A stretch of DNA of 64,000 nt from Nemophila menziesii. Its lineage: Eukaryota; Streptophyta; Magnoliopsida; Boraginales; Hydrophyllaceae. The DNA is taken from contig JARWIR010000018.1 of assembly GCA_029959085.1 (NCBI GenBank), positions 21,823,001 through 21,887,000 of the forward strand. Direction: 5' to 3'. The position numbers and the translations under genes are program-made. Position 1 is the first letter of the stretch. Each line of letters opens with the position of its first letter. Below are positions 11,101-23,300 of the stretch, one piece after another. Under the pieces are notes generated by a model. It did no database searches. It was not told where the DNA came from and saw only the letters and a list, made by a program, of their open reading frames with translations.

Positions 11101-14087
11101 AGTTTACACACTCTAGATCCAACAAACCAATATAACAACATTTTCACTCAAAAAGAACAATAAAAACAAACCATCTATCCACATTCTGAAACAAACAAAA
11201 GAAAAGGAAATTGCAACGGAATAAAAAAGAATCAAAAAAACAATTCACTAATGTATACACGATTTGCTTCATGGGGCTGGACCCATATCATGTTTGGGTT
11301 TCATGGGGCTGGACTCATATCAGGTTTGGGTTTCACGGGTTGGACCCATCTCGGGTTTGGGCTTCATGTGGCTGGACCTCTAGTGTCTTGCGTTGTACCC
11401 ACTCATTGGGGCTAGACCTTTGACGGTGGTGGGTTAGGGTTTGAGATGGTGGTGGGTCATTGATATCACGACGGAGGCGGATCAGCAATGAAGAGCGAAT
11501 CTGGTGGTGGTGGTGCGAATCTGAGCCAAAAACTCCCTACGGTTTTATTATGAAGCTACGCGGTTCCTTGATGATGGAGAATGGCCTTGGAGAAGGACCA
11601 CGGCGGAGCTGCGGTTTCCAGGTGAAGATCCGGCAGGAGAGCGGCGAGATGAAGGTGAGCCCTGGATGTCAGATCCAGTAGTGCAAATGCTCGCGAAGGT
11701 GTAGCCTTGTGCTGCTTCATCTTTGATCTTGAGCGGTGATGGTGGATCCCAGCGTCGATGTGGTTTCTCGAGCAAATAGGGTGGTGATGATGGTCAGAGA
11801 GGGGAGGGAGGCGACGAGGGAAGGTAAGAGATTATGAAGGTGAGAGATGGGGGTGGTTATGATGGTGGGGACGATGGTGGGGATGGTGCTGGAGGGGAGG
11901 TAGGGAGGGTATGATGGTGATAATGGTGTGGATGGTGGTGGGGATGATTGTGGTGATGATGGTTAGAGAGGGGAAGGGAGAGCGGTATTGTTCAAAGAGA
12001 AATATGAAGGGTGTGGGTAGTTTATAGGTTCGTAGGAGAGAAGACATAGTGGAGGGTGGGGAGTGATTTCAGCTTCTTAATAGGGGGTTGGGTTTTAGGA
12101 TTTGTTGTTTTCTCTGTGGGCTTAGGGCAGTGGGGGTGTTTTGGTATTTTGCCTTCTTTAGTTAGCCTTCTTTAGTTAGCCTTCTAACTACTAGTTAGGA
12201 TTTGCGTTTTAAAAAAGAAATACAAAGACCGATAGACCTTAATACAAAATGCCCCTTTAGATTATTGTGTATTTAGATTATTAATACATATTATTATAAA
12301 GTCATTAGTCCATAAGTACCTATTAAAAAACTTATGTGTAAAAAATATTTTTCAATAAAATTATTATTAAAAACATCTTACCTTTATATAATTTTTTTAA
12401 TTACTCTGTTATTTATCATTTAAATTTAACCACCCTATTACAACTACCCACCACCATTACCTCACCACTACCACACACCACCCCCACAACCACCACCATC
12501 ACCCTATTACTACCACCAACACAACCTCAACCACCACCACAACAACCACAACCACAACCACCGCCGCCATCGCCACCGTCACCACCACCACCACCTAAAT
12601 TCCATCACACACGCGTGTTCGTGTTTTTTTTAAATCGTCATAACTAAATTTCTCACTAATACAAGGGGTTGTCTCTAAATCTTTTTGACTTTTCCTAACA
12701 AAAATTTCTTACTCTGACCTTAAGTATTTGATTCCCTCTAAAATATTTTTTCTTGGTTGGTTACTTTTAAAATTTATTTTATTTTTATAGATAAATTTAT
12801 TGCGTAAGTTAGAGTACAGTATAAGGATGTATAATGTATTTATTGTTGAAATTTATATACAATTAATTTTTGAATAATGCAGGAACCTATGATATAAATA
12901 AGTCAAAGAAATAGCGTCCAAAAAAAAAAGAATAAGTCAAAGAAATTAGACAGTTAGCCTTCAAATCTTCTTGCTCTATCCCTAAACAAAAACTTCTTAC
13001 TCCTAGTTTTAGAGGTGGGCGAGATGGGTCACAACCTCCTAACATGATCTTAGGATATCGTACGCATTTGCTAGATTTTATTTTGAAAGAGAAAATACAA
13101 TAACCTTTCTACCCTTAGATCCCGTCCCAATTAAGTAATTAAACCAAAAAAAAAATCCAGAACAACCTTAGTATTTATTATAATTTCTTTTGTAATTGAT
13201 TTTTATTAATTTTATATAATTTCAAACCATAAAACCTTAAACATATAAATTATTGTTAAAAGGGCTTTATCAATAAAATCAGGGAACCTCTTTTACAATT
13301 CCATGGTCTTCGGCCATAACTGTCTCTAACCATTAGTCCCTGTATAATAGATAAATATATATCTAAAATTCAACCGTCTAATATTGAACGATTCTACATT
13401 AATTATATTCTTATACATACTTTATATTTTAAACTTACAAAAGTAATTAACTTGTTAATTTAATTACATGTATTTTATTATAATAATTAATAAATGAGAT
13501 GTAATTATTGGATCATCCAATATTAGATGGAAATCTTACCTATCCTTAATTATGTTCCAAACTAGCTAGAATGTTATAAAATTATACTTTTTCTTTTACA
13601 TAGAAAAGACTCAGATCAAATCTGCACCACTAAAATTGGATAAACAAGGATCTAGCCAATGAGCTAATCCCGACACGTTACAAAATTATACTTAGAATAT
13701 CAAAATATTCGTTTACTGGAATTTTTTGGCATTTACATATACAAATACAATAAATAAATCTGGGGAGCAACTAAGTTAGAAAGATCATACGTACCCCTTA
13801 TGCTTTCCGTGTGGCTGTATGGCATAATAAAGATTTGAAGATAATGGCTGATTAAGCACCGGAATAAAGAGAAGACTAAAATTATCATCTCCGGAGCCAA
13901 TAACTAGCTCCTTATTCTGCGGAAATGGCAGATTCTTGAGAGTCCGGTTCTTGATCATTCCAAAGAAGCTGTAGGTCTCGGATTCTTCATCTTGAATTAC
14001 TAAGTAACCTGAATTTGGTCCCTCTGGTGGTAATAAAAGAGTTTCCGGAAACTTTTGATAGTGAGAGAGGAGCCTTGTCACATACAT
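8199..14087 (-). CDS. DUF1262 family protein, 2 exons with a transposon-laden intron
   Basis: Two minus-strand exons, 14087-13795 and 9039-8199, join to a 377-aa DUF1262 protein. Exon 1 starts MYVTRLLSHYQKFPETL and carries the family signature PEGPNSGYLVIQDEE; it ends GKHKG in phase 2 (donor GTACGT at 13794). Exon 2 follows the acceptor CTTTCAG and reads KAFTCSREEDMEACCCC. It carries the C-terminal signatures MTLERRWEQIF, VGLRVEIIQRMKWEQERIGW and MDGSMIMSYDFRHTHQI. The ATG at 14087 was chosen because the family starts MYVTR; the upstream in-frame codon is TTG. DUF1262 genes are plant-specific, often clustered, and of unknown biochemical role. The 4755-bp intron contains a full TRIM retrotransposon (9172-10367). 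No stops or frameshifts are seen, so the gene may still work if the intron is spliced. Confidence 0.88.
9338..9346 (-). promoter_or_regulatory. TATA box of the TRIM LTR
   Basis: The LTR contains the palindrome agtcctatttataggact; on the minus strand this presents TATAAATA, a good TATA box. The same site is in the other LTR at 10178-10186. It would drive transcription into the element and, from the 3' LTR copy, into the downstream intron of the host gene. Confidence 0.6.
9720..9955. repeat. 26-bp minisatellite inside the TRIM, about 9 units
   Basis: About nine successive 25-26-bp units follow the pattern 'gacgggaccactgaatggcc' plus 'tagcga/taacga'. The central units are identical and the outer ones diverge (for example 'gagaccatggaaggtctaacga' at the left). 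This fills about half of the TRIM's internal region. Confidence 0.9.
9998..10011 (-). promoter_or_regulatory. Primer-binding site of the TRIM (initiator tRNA-Met)
   Basis: Minus-strand TGGTATCAGAGCCA abuts the end of the 5' LTR with no spacer. This is the standard plant initiator tRNA-Met primer site. Confidence 0.93.
11270..11395 (+). repeat. ~33-bp tandem repeat 'ggggctggacccat...tttgggttt'
   Basis: Four diverged units in succession, each with 'ctggac(c/t)cat(a/c)tc' followed by 'gtttgggttt/cttcatg'. They encode repetitive peptides in one frame, which explains an open stretch here without implying a gene. Confidence 0.65.
13357..13543. mobile_element. Diverged MITE, family 2
   Basis: The right end 'ttggatcatccaatattagatggaaatcttacc' matches the right end of the MITE at 59245-59423. 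The left end 'atctaaaattcaaccgtctaatattgaacg' is its degenerate inverted copy. The middle 'aaacttacaaaagtaa(t/c)taactt' is shared with the other copy. No clear target duplication. Confidence 0.55.
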
Positions 14088-15311
14088 TTTGATCAATTAT
14101 AATACCTTAATCGACCTGCGAAGAAGGCGTCTGTCTTTGTATTACCCGTAGACTAGTTTGCTTTTCCTCAAATGATGCTACTTTAATTTGCACTAATATC
14201 AAATTCATGATATGATTTGAAAAACAAATAAATTATCAACTAAATTAACTAATAAGTTATGTTAATCGGATAAGATTGAAATGTCAAAGTTGTATACGTC
14301 TTATGTTTGACTTCAAATTATTTATGATAACTGTTGATCATGGAAACGCGCGTGCATAAATAAGATTAGTATATTTCTTTTTAAACGTATTTCTCTATTA
14401 TTATTTCCTAACACGATTATTACTTCCAAGCATTAGATTTGATCATTCACCTTTTATCATCCAACCCATTCAAGATTTCCATAAAATTCTAAAGAAATTT
14501 AAATTTGAATTATATTGGATTGATGATCCAACATGTCATGGTATTATTTAATCTTAGTGGTAAGATTTAACTCCGAAATTGATATTACTAGAATTTAACA
14601 ACACTAAAATCTTGTTCCTAGTTACCCGAAAAATGAAAGCTATTGGAACCAAAAAAAAAAAGTTACCAGAAAAAGCTTACTGAGAAGTGGCATGTTCAAT
14701 AATATAAATGAAGATAATTATGTGATTTCCGTCCTAAATCCGGCTGATTGTTCTAGTTCCCTTTCTTTTCGGAGATCCATTCTAGATCCAGCTCTGATGC
14801 CTAGAATTTATTGAGTACGATAATATTAGAAATTTATTCTTGAATTTGCAAGGTAAAGGATACACAGAAATTGGACTGTTTTAACTTTAATTTCAGGTTT
14901 CATTTCCGAATGAAAATTTCTAGACCTACATTCTTCTTATTCTAAATTTATGAATTTTCTGAAATTTTATTAAATGTGGTTTGTGTTCTTGGTTTAAAAT
15001 TCCATCAATCTGAGTATCTTCCATCTATTCTCTCTAAGATTTCTCAGTAAAAATTCCATGAAGTGATATCCATAACTTATTGATTTCTTTTCGTAAACAT
15101 TCACTTTTGGAAAGATGTACATAATTGTTACCAGAGAACTGGTGAACTTTACTTCATTCAATATGCATGCTGTATACCTAATTACAAGGAAAAACTAATA
15201 AAACTCTAGATTATCACATCTTGTGCTAACGGGACATTAACAGCGAAACTAATCATGAATAGATATACTACTTACAGGTTGACAAAAACTTCCTTTTGAT
15301 ATTGTCATCCA
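14088..15311. other. Intergenic: upstream of DUF1262 and 3' of the NXPE-like gene
   Basis: About 1.2 kb of AT-rich sequence. It holds the DUF1262 promoter on the minus strand; a W-box core (TTTGAC) is present near 14308 but is too short to weigh. No further gene or repeat was recognised. Confidence 0.5.
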
Positions 15312-16958
15312 CTATTTTGCACACAATGCATTAACCAGAACATGACATAGCATAAGATCAACAAAGTATTGGTGGCCAATCTCACCATTAATCCATTTAC
15401 TCTTCATCGGAGGTCGACCATAATGCAATCCATCACTATACCGATTATCGTAATGCCATGGATAAGTCAAGTCAAAATCATCAATAACTCTATCAATCAC
15501 ACCATTTTGCCTTAACTTCTCCAACATCACCCCATTAAATACCTCCATTTTATTAGGATTAAACGCCAATTTTCTAGCATAACCACCCGTTGCAATGGTG
15601 GTTCGATATATAATCTCCGGTCGAACCACCCCTCTACTCGTCACACCATCTAATAACTCCTTCCAAAATGTTGCCGCATAGTCAACTCCTTTAGCATATC
15701 GTCTAACGTTATGCCAATACACACCATCGTGAATACCTGAATTCATGATCACAGTGTCTGGCACGATATTTTCTGAAAAATACCCTTTAAGGGTATCTTG
15801 ATACTCTGTATTGTTTAATGAATTCAAACCCTGATAATGACCGTCACTAGCACTCGGATGACCATTGAAAATACTCGTGAAACGTATAACTTGGGAAGGG
15901 TTTCTTGGATTCGTAACATTCATATCAAACCTTCTAGTTATATTTGAAATAGAATTAAAATCTTGTCTGTCTAATATGAAATGAAGGATGTTTCGGACCG
16001 TGTCAATATTATTTGAATCTCCCCACCAAAAAATCCATCGACCATTTAAACAATTCCACGCCTCTTCGGCATTAGACATTTTAAACGAACAATGAGTTGA
16101 GTATACCCAACCATTGCTCTCTAGAGACCCTAAAGGTCCTTCACACCATGGAGTTTCACATGGAAAGTTAGGGTCTTGGCATCTATATCTTCCGTCATCG
16201 CTAATTTCACAGCTGTCATTCTTTGCATGTCGTGTCCAACGCCCTGACCAGACATCTTTTAAGTAATCGGACTTCTTATTACACTGTGAAATCTCGGGTA
16301 ATTGAGCTAAAGATTTGGTAAATTTGATAGGAATAGCACGAATAACTTTATCGAATGCAAATCTTGCGCTAGAGAATTTTAAACCTTCGTAATGTCTAAA
16401 CAAAAGGGTGATGTTTAGATTATAATCTCCTGCAAATTCAGGGTGCACTTGGACGCTAAACCTGTAGGTACCATTGCCAAAGTCTTTAATAGGAGGTCTA
16501 GATTTCCAAGATTCACCCGTAAGATCGGTTTCAAAATAATCACCACCTAAAAAATTAGGATTTCCTTGATCATCCAACGTTTGAAAGACAAATTCATAAA
16601 TATCACCCGTTGATAATACGATATTTTCACGACCATCTATTTCGGGAAGACAGATATTTACGGATATTGACTTTTTGTATAGTTCTCCACCCGGAATTGA
16701 CCAGCCTGCTAGAATATTTTCTGTGTAATTGGCTTCTAATTCACCTGAAATCCATTCAAGACTCCTGAGTTTTAATGAATTATCAAGCTTCAAATCATCT
16801 CTCTGAAGAGTTGATAAATTTTTCTGATCGATGACCCAAACAATCAAGATTCCAAGCAAAACACAGGACGACAACACTATGAATTTCCAATGCACCACCG
16901 GAATATGCTTGAAGATCCATATCAAGTTTGCATCGTTTTTTGTCATTTGAGTATACAT
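15312..16958 (-). CDS. NXPE-like type II membrane protein with esterase-like C-terminal domain
   Basis: A single-exon 548-aa protein. The ATG at 16958 is the first in frame; one at 16946 would give 544 aa. The N-terminus is a short cytosolic tail and one membrane anchor (about residues 25-44, IVLSSCVLLGILIVWVIDQ), giving a Golgi/ER type II topology. Residues ~85-205 resemble a filamin/NXPE immunoglobulin-like domain: DQGNPNFLGGDYFE, GNGTYRFSVQVHPEFAGDY. Residues ~230 onward are Cys-rich and lead into an NXPE C-terminal, PC-esterase-like domain with WWGDS (Gly313-Asp314-Ser315), MNSGIHD, and DGLH (Asp509, His512). These match the GDS serine and DxxH pair of the SGNH/GDSL and TBL superfamily. 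Several N-glycosylation sequons (NYT, NGT, NIT, NDS, NIT, NNT) fit a lumenal domain. A sugar O-acyl transfer or esterase role is inference only. Confidence 0.85.
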   Translation of the reverse strand: MYTQMTKNDANLIWIFKHIPVVHWKFIVLSSCVLLGILIVWVIDQKNLSTLQRDDLKLDNSLKLRSLEWISGELEANYTENILAGWSIPGGELYKKSISVNICLPEIDGRENIVLSTGDIYEFVFQTLDDQGNPNFLGGDYFETDLTGESWKSRPPIKDFGNGTYRFSVQVHPEFAGDYNLNITLLFRHYEGLKFSSARFAFDKVIRAIPIKFTKSLAQLPEISQCNKKSDYLKDVWSGRWTRHAKNDSCEISDDGRYRCQDPNFPCETPWCEGPLGSLESNGWVYSTHCSFKMSNAEEAWNCLNGRWIFWWGDSNNIDTVRNILHFILDRQDFNSISNITRRFDMNVTNPRNPSQVIRFTSIFNGHPSASDGHYQGLNSLNNTEYQDTLKGYFSENIVPDTVIMNSGIHDGVYWHNVRRYAKGVDYAATFWKELLDGVTSRGVVRPEIIYRTTIATGGYARKLAFNPNKMEVFNGVMLEKLRQNGVIDRVIDDFDLTYPWHYDNRYSDGLHYGRPPMKSKWINGEIGHQYFVDLMLCHVLVNALCAK

Positions 16959-18541
16959 ATATATCAACCCAACTAAAAAAATAAAATAAGTGATCCCTTG
17001 ATAGTTTATATAATGACGATATTTGACTCAACGAGAGCGAACATAAAACACCTGTAAAGATATAATCATGTGTTTCTGTGTTTGTGTTTTAGGTAAATGT
17101 GGAGTAAAAGGTAGTACATATTTATATATATAGCTAAAGAGATCAAAAGAATAGACCATAAAACAAACTAAATATGGAATTCGTTTTTTTCTCCAAACTG
17201 TAAATCGTAACTAACTAAAAGAGTAAAAAAATTTAGTAAGTAAAACCGTTCGTTGACTTAAACATATTAGGGTAGTTTACAAAATTGTCATGTACAATTA
17301 CATATATTTTATCAATTTATTAACTGTATTAGAGTCAAATGAATTCTGTTTATCGGTAGATAAGATAATATTTACAATGGAATTTGGACGGAAAAGGGGT
17401 CTTTTAAAATATTTTTGAATTTTTTGCGGAATAGATTTTTCCATTCCAATCTAAAATTTTGGAATTGAAAAAAAATATCCAAATATAGAAATTTTAGTTC
17501 GATCTTTTGGTTCCGAAATTTCAAAAAATTTGGTTGCGGAAGTTTCGTAACTTTGGTTCGGAAATCTCGTAATTATATAATATTTACGGGAATAAAAATA
17601 GATTTTCCAAAAAAATATTAATTATCAATTTCTATAGTTTCTTTTTAATTTCAAAAAAATATTATGCTAAATAAATTAAATCGTAATATCAAAGATTCAA
17701 AATAAATTCTATAACAATTCAACAAAATTTATCATCAAGATTGATAGTTCCTCTAGTGGTTAGACTACTCGTAAAAACCAAGAGGTTTTGGGATCAAATC
17801 TTATTAGAGTCAAAATAATTCTATATCAGAAATGGCTCTCATATGTATTAAAAAAAATAAAAATTATCATCTAATAGATTTTAAAAGTTAACTAGCAATA
17901 CAATAAGTTTTACAAAATACAAGAATATAGGTATAATTTTAACCAAATTTTATACGGTTTTTTATCAAATTAATCTTTCTTATCTTCTGCGACTGTAAAA
18001 GAACTTCAAGATTTCAACTTATAATCCAAAATAAGTTTGCAAAAACCGTTTCATATGATCAAAAAATGGATAAGTCAGTTCCTATAGCAAGAAAGTATCG
18101 GGAAATAATTACATGAGTAAACTTATAAATACAACTCGAATCTCGGTGATGATGATGTGATAAAATGCTCTAGATCTGATTTCGAGACAAAACTGAATTA
18201 GTTTTGGTTCGTAATGAGTCTAATGACTCAAAGTACGACAATTGATTCTAATGTACATAACAAAATATCATAGGAGTAGATCGAAATAGTACAAGGCGGA
18301 CCGAAAGAGTACAATGTGAAATTCACAACTAATATCTCAAAATCCATCAATTTTTTATGATAATATATTAACTTTCTCAAACAAAGTAATACATAGTCTT
18401 GAAATGTTTTCGGTAAGCAACTAGTCTAACAAAATTCTTTATTAATGAACTAAAGGGTTAGTGTATTAAATTCTTAATGCTCAAAGTACTAAACTAATCC
18501 CCTTTATTATTTCTCTCTCTTTAGCTTGGTTACCTGCTACA
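16959..18541. other. Upstream region of the NXPE-like gene and AT-rich spacer
   Basis: Minus-strand TATA-like sequence TATATATAAATATG lies at about 17118-17132, a plausible promoter about 160 bp before the ATG. 17390-17640 is rich in 'gaaatttc/ttccg' motifs, possibly transposon-derived. A SINE-like unit is at 17742-17860. No gene. Confidence 0.45.
17742..17860 (+). mobile_element. tRNA-derived SINE (short, diverged)
   Basis: The head 'agttcctctagtggttagactac' is A-box-like and 'ttttgggatcaaatctt' is a decayed B-box. The tail ends in an A-rich run (attaaaaaaaataaaaa). Flanking 'tttatcatc' (left) and 'attatcatc' (right) could be a target duplication. Pol III origin is inferred from the box spacing. 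Confidence 0.5.
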
Positions 18542-20112
18542 ATGGCTAATTTCAGAGTGAAATCCATGAAACTTACTCCGAAATATCAAGACCATGAGGT
18601 CTATAACCACAGAAACATGCTCTTAGACAAGATCCTTAAACCCTAAGAAGTGAACCCCTACACTGTTGAAACGACAGCTAACAGATCTTGGGGGCATCGA
18701 GCTCTCATGCATGTGCTTTCAGCAGATTACAACACCTATTTCCTGGCTTTTGATTCAAGGGAGGATATGCTCAACACATGGCATTTCCGACCTTGGTTTG
18801 TCAACGGTCACATACTCATCCTCCATGCATGGCATCTAGAGATGTCCATCGCAGAAGCTGACTTCTCAATGGCCACTCTTTGGATCCAGCTGCTAGATCT
18901 CTCTCCGGTATTTGTTAACCCCGATAATGCTGCAGATGTCTACAAAAACTAGATTGTAACTTGCTTGCTTATGATATTGAATATACTAATGAAACCAAGA
19001 AGATACTTAGGATCAGAGTGCTCTGGAAGACTAAAATTCCTCTGTTATCTATATTCAAGGTTGAACGACCTTCTCTTCCTGAGGCTACGGTTCGAATGAG
19101 GTATGAGAAGCTCAGCAAATTTTGCCATTATTGTGGAATGCTGGACCATGTTACTAGTGACTGTGGTCTATTCAAAGAAGAATCCAAACGAGTACGAGGT
19201 GCGAGTAGACTCTGGTTCGGAGACTGGTTATCTGTAGATCTCGTCAAAGGAAGATGAGCTAAGGTCCAGGTGGTAGATAATCTTGACGATCCGTCCAAAT
19301 TATTCACTGATAGTGGTGATACACGTCAGAGTTTGTCTAGAGAATACACAAGTCAACCCCGTACTGTGAGTGGCCTCTATACTAGAAAAGACAAAAGAAC
19401 AGCAGGACCCTACAATACTGGGAAAGGTAAAGACAAACTGATCCCTATGAAAGGTTGTACGAATGTACCTGAGAAAGGTATAGTGATGGTACCAAACCCT
19501 TTGTCCAACCAAGCTATAGATAAGAAAGATGAGTATACCCCCTCCGCAGTCATGAAGGATAAGGTGGAGTCTTTTGGGCCTAGATTTGGTAAAGGTAAGT
19601 CTATTGCTGGAGTTAGGCCCACTAAGGGTGCTCTTGGGCCTAAAGGCTATAATAAGGCATCAGGTTCTAAACATAAAAATCCCCCTCACTCTACTGATGA
19701 AGAATGGGCTCCTTGGCCAAACAAAAAAGAAGAGAATAGTGGACCTAACTCGAGCTTTGGGAAAAGATGGTCAATTCGAACGTGGTCTAAAGAGAAACCC
19801 ACTAAAGGAAAAACAAGCTATCAGTGGGTCAATCCTAATCCAAAAAGTCCTACTCTCAGTGAAGGTGAGATTCCTAGAAGCCCTAATGTCTTCTTCACTC
19901 CTACTCCAACTCCTAATAATGAAAATCTGAGATCTCCTATCTTCACAACTCTTCCAACTACTATCACTCCTCCCATCATTGAGCCTACCAATGAATCAAC
20001 TACTCCAATGGCGGTGTCCCCTACTAAGGAAAATCAGAAGTCAGAAACTACTGCGTTCACAACATCCCCAAAAAGCTTCCTCAAGCCAGAAATCTTGAAC
20101 TCGGAAGCATAA
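18542..20112 (+). pseudogene. LINE ORF1 (DUF4283 plus CCHC zinc knuckle), broken
   Basis: Nucleic-acid-binding ORF1 protein of a plant L1-type LINE. ATG at 18542; an in-frame TAA at about 18644; the frame continues 18650-18952 with a DUF4283-like core (NRSWGHRALMHVLS, LILHAWHLEMSI). A frameshift near 18955 leads to 18961-19257 with the knuckle CHYCGMLDHVTSDC, then a TGA at 19255, then the same frame continues 19270-20112 as a Lys/Pro/Ser/Thr-rich tail typical of ORF1 C-termini. Two stops and one frameshift show it is dead, but the order of parts is complete. Confidence 0.85.
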
Positions 20113-20346
20113 TCCCCTTATGTCGAGATTGAAGTAGGTATGGAGGGCCCAACTGGTAATAGAGTGGGTCAGAGTGCTAAGATACGCAATATCACACGTG
20201 ATGAGATGGTGGGTTTCAGCAAAGTGAAAGATAACCTGGTTGAAGTTCCTCTGTTTGATATTGTTTTGAGTGTTCCTCCCCTATAGACAGTACCTCACAT
20301 AAATATGGGCGATTGCAGTGGACGACCTCCACAAGAGAAATGATAG

Positions 20347-23300
20347 GTGTTTTTGGAACTATCAGGGACGGGGTCCCCCCTGACAGTCCAAAACCTTAGA
20401 GAGATTATCTATAGGGAAAACCCCCAGGTTCTTGGCCTATCTGAGACCAAGACTAAAAGAAAGAAGCTACTACTACTAGATAAGAAATTAAAAATAAAGC
20501 TGATTTGGTGTGTCGATCTTGTCAGTATTTCTGGTGGACTGGCCTTGTTTAGTGTCGATAATGTGGACTGCGAGGTAGTCTCTTCTGCCATTAATCATAT
20601 CTTTGTATCCCTTGTTATCCCTAAGGGCATTTCATTGTTTTTGCATTTTATTTACACTCTCCCTGATAAATCTAATAAAGATAGACTTTGGGAATTTATT
20701 AACCATACTTCACTATCTTTCCCCAGCGTTTCTAACATCTTCATTGGAGACTTTAATGAAATAAGAAACTCTCAGGAAAAAGTGGGGGGTAATCTTAAAA
20801 GCTTGTCTGAAATGCGCATTTTTTACAATAATATTACCCTTAATGGATTATCTGAAACACTTGTTAAAGGTTGCTCTTTTATGTGGAGGAATAATAGAGA
20901 TGATAATGAACTTATTCTTCAAAAACTTGATAGAGGTCTATGTTCTCCCTCTTGGACTAAAATTTTTCCTGATGCTTGGATACATAATACCCCCTATAAG
21001 GTCAGACCATTCCCCCATGATTTTACATTTATCTGATACTCCTATGTCTAATTTTACTAAATCCTTTAAGCTTGATCCTACTTGGCTAAAAATCCCTTCT
21101 TGTAAAAATGCTATTTCTGGCTGCCTGAGTAACTCCCTGAACTTTAGTGGTCCTCCCCATACTAGACTTTCTAAGAGATTAGTTAGATGTAGGAAAACTG
21201 TCCTAAGATGGAAGAAAGCGAACATGAGAAATATTGCTACTATGATCAATCTCCTCACTAATAAACTTGAAAATTGATGTCCTGCTCCCCTCAAGGCTTA
21301 TATGGTTCCTCTAAAGAATAATTCATTAAGATCTCTTCTAAGACTGAAATGTTTTGGTGCCTTGAGGAAAAATACTGGTCTACTACATCTCGCATTACCT
21401 AGCTAAAATTGGGGGACATAAATTCCAAATTTTCCACCTTCCTACGAGAATTAGAAGGGCTTCTAACAGAACTAATAGTCTTCTTAAAGAAGATAATACA
21501 TGGACTACAGGTCCTAGTGAGTTGAAATCCCTTGTCATTGAGTTCTTCAATGACCTTTACAAGGATCCTGAAGTTAGGGAAATTGATCCTATACTTAAAA
21601 ATATTCAACCCATCATCTCTAAGAATGAGAATTTATCCCTTATAAGCCATATTACAATGGAGGAGTCAAATTTGCTGCCTGGCAACTTAGCCCCCCAAAG
21701 CCCTAGAACCTGATGGTCTTGCAGGTGCATTCTTCCTTAAATTTTAGGATTTAATCAAGGTGGACATCCTGGGCATCTGTAATGGTGTTTTGAATGGGTC
21801 TATTCCCTTATGTAGCATTAATTCTAATAATATCATCCTTATACCTAAATGTAAAAATTCTATAAAGATAGGACAGTTTAGACCCATTTCTTGCACTAAT
21901 TCCTCTACAAAATATTAGCCAAAGTGATGGTTCTCAGACTTAGTAATATTATCCCTAGAGTCATTTCTCCTTATCAATCAGCCTTCATTAAGGGTAGACT
22001 GGTCCAGGATAACATTATAATTACATGAAGTTATCCATAAATTGAAGCATCTTAAGTCTAACTCCATAGATAACTAATCAATCATAAAAGCTGATATTCA
22101 CAAAGCGTATAATCGAGTTAGATGGGCTTTCCTCCTTCAAATTCTGTCTAAAACGGGGTTCTCAGACCAATGGATTGCTTTTATTAAAACTTGCATTACT
22201 ACAGCTAAATTTAATGTTATCCTTAATGGTCAAGCCTCTGGATCCTTCTCCACTTCTCGTGGGCTTAGACAGGGAGATCCATTATCTCCTTATCTATTTA
22301 CCATTGAGTCTAACTTATTATCATCCCTGATTGAAAAGGAGTTCAATGATGGGGTTATAAAAGGGATTAAATTAAGCACAAATGGCCCCCAAATCCATCA
22401 TTTACTATTCTCTGATGACTCAATTTTCTTCTTGCGTAACTCGGCATTAGAGGTTCATGCTTTTAAAGAAGTCCTTCACAAATTTTGTTTCGCTCTGGGT
22501 TAGCTCTTAACTTAAATAAATCCAAAAACTGCTCCATCTAAGAAACTTATTATAGAGGACTCGTTCAGAATGCCTATCACAAGTGATCTAGGTCTATACC
22601 TTGGTATTCCTACTGAATGTGGTAGCTCCAAAACAAAGTGATGGATAGCCTGATCTCTAAAATTGCTAATAAGCTTGGAGGGTGGAAAGAATCCCTTCTC
22701 TCTATGGTTGGGAAGGCCACTCTTATTTCTTCTATTATACATGCTTCCCAACATATTTCATGTCCCATTTAGCTATCCCTAAATTTATTATCAAGAAAAT
22801 TAACTCATTATCCAGCCATTTTCTTTGGGGAAGAGATGAAGATTCAGGGATCCATTGGATCAACTGGAATAAAGTGTCATCTCCAAAGACAAATGGGAGA
22901 TTAGGAATTAAGAACTTTGAAGCCTTTAACCTATCCCTACTTTCTAAACAAGCATGTTACATAATGAATAACTCAGATGCCCTTGTTTACCAAGTCTTGA
23001 AAGGCCTATATATCCAGAATGATGAGTTTTTGCACTCTTCAAACATTAGAGGTGCCTCTTGGGTTTTGAAAAGTATTTCTAAAGGGTGTGATTTTCTGAA
23101 ACTACACCTCATTAAACCTATTGGGGATGACTATTATACCCTTATTTGGGAAGATAGTTGTCCTGGCTCTTACCAGGAAAAACCTCCCCATTATAGCAAT
23201 GATCCCTCATTCCCTAAGTATGTGGTTGATCTTATAAACACTACTACTAAATCCTGGAAGGTTGAGACAATTAATTCTTGAGTCCCCCCTGGTATAGCAT

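Larger units (their letters stand above)
10373..13794. other. Rest of the DUF1262 intron: low-complexity and unassigned repeats
   Basis: 10800-12240 has repeat-like content. It includes tandem 'catggggctggacccat...gtttgggttt' units of about 33 bp at 11270-11390, a GGTGGT/GATGGTG-rich stretch at 11430-12060, and a triple 'ttagttagccttc' at 12156-12195; this looks like a decayed transposon but the ends are not resolvable. 12430-12600 is a CCACCA/ACCACAACC microsatellite. A MITE relative lies at about 13357-13543 and a tRNA-like SINE scrap at about 13605-13690. No coding sequence is supported. Confidence 0.5.

Noticed and set aside
11211..12047. Open frames in the GGTGGT-rich part of the DUF1262 intron
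   Set aside because: Repeat-encoded peptides on both strands with no domain.
14087..14096. Upstream start at 14096 for DUF1262
   Set aside because: That codon is TTG; the ATG at 14087 gives the usual MYVTR start.
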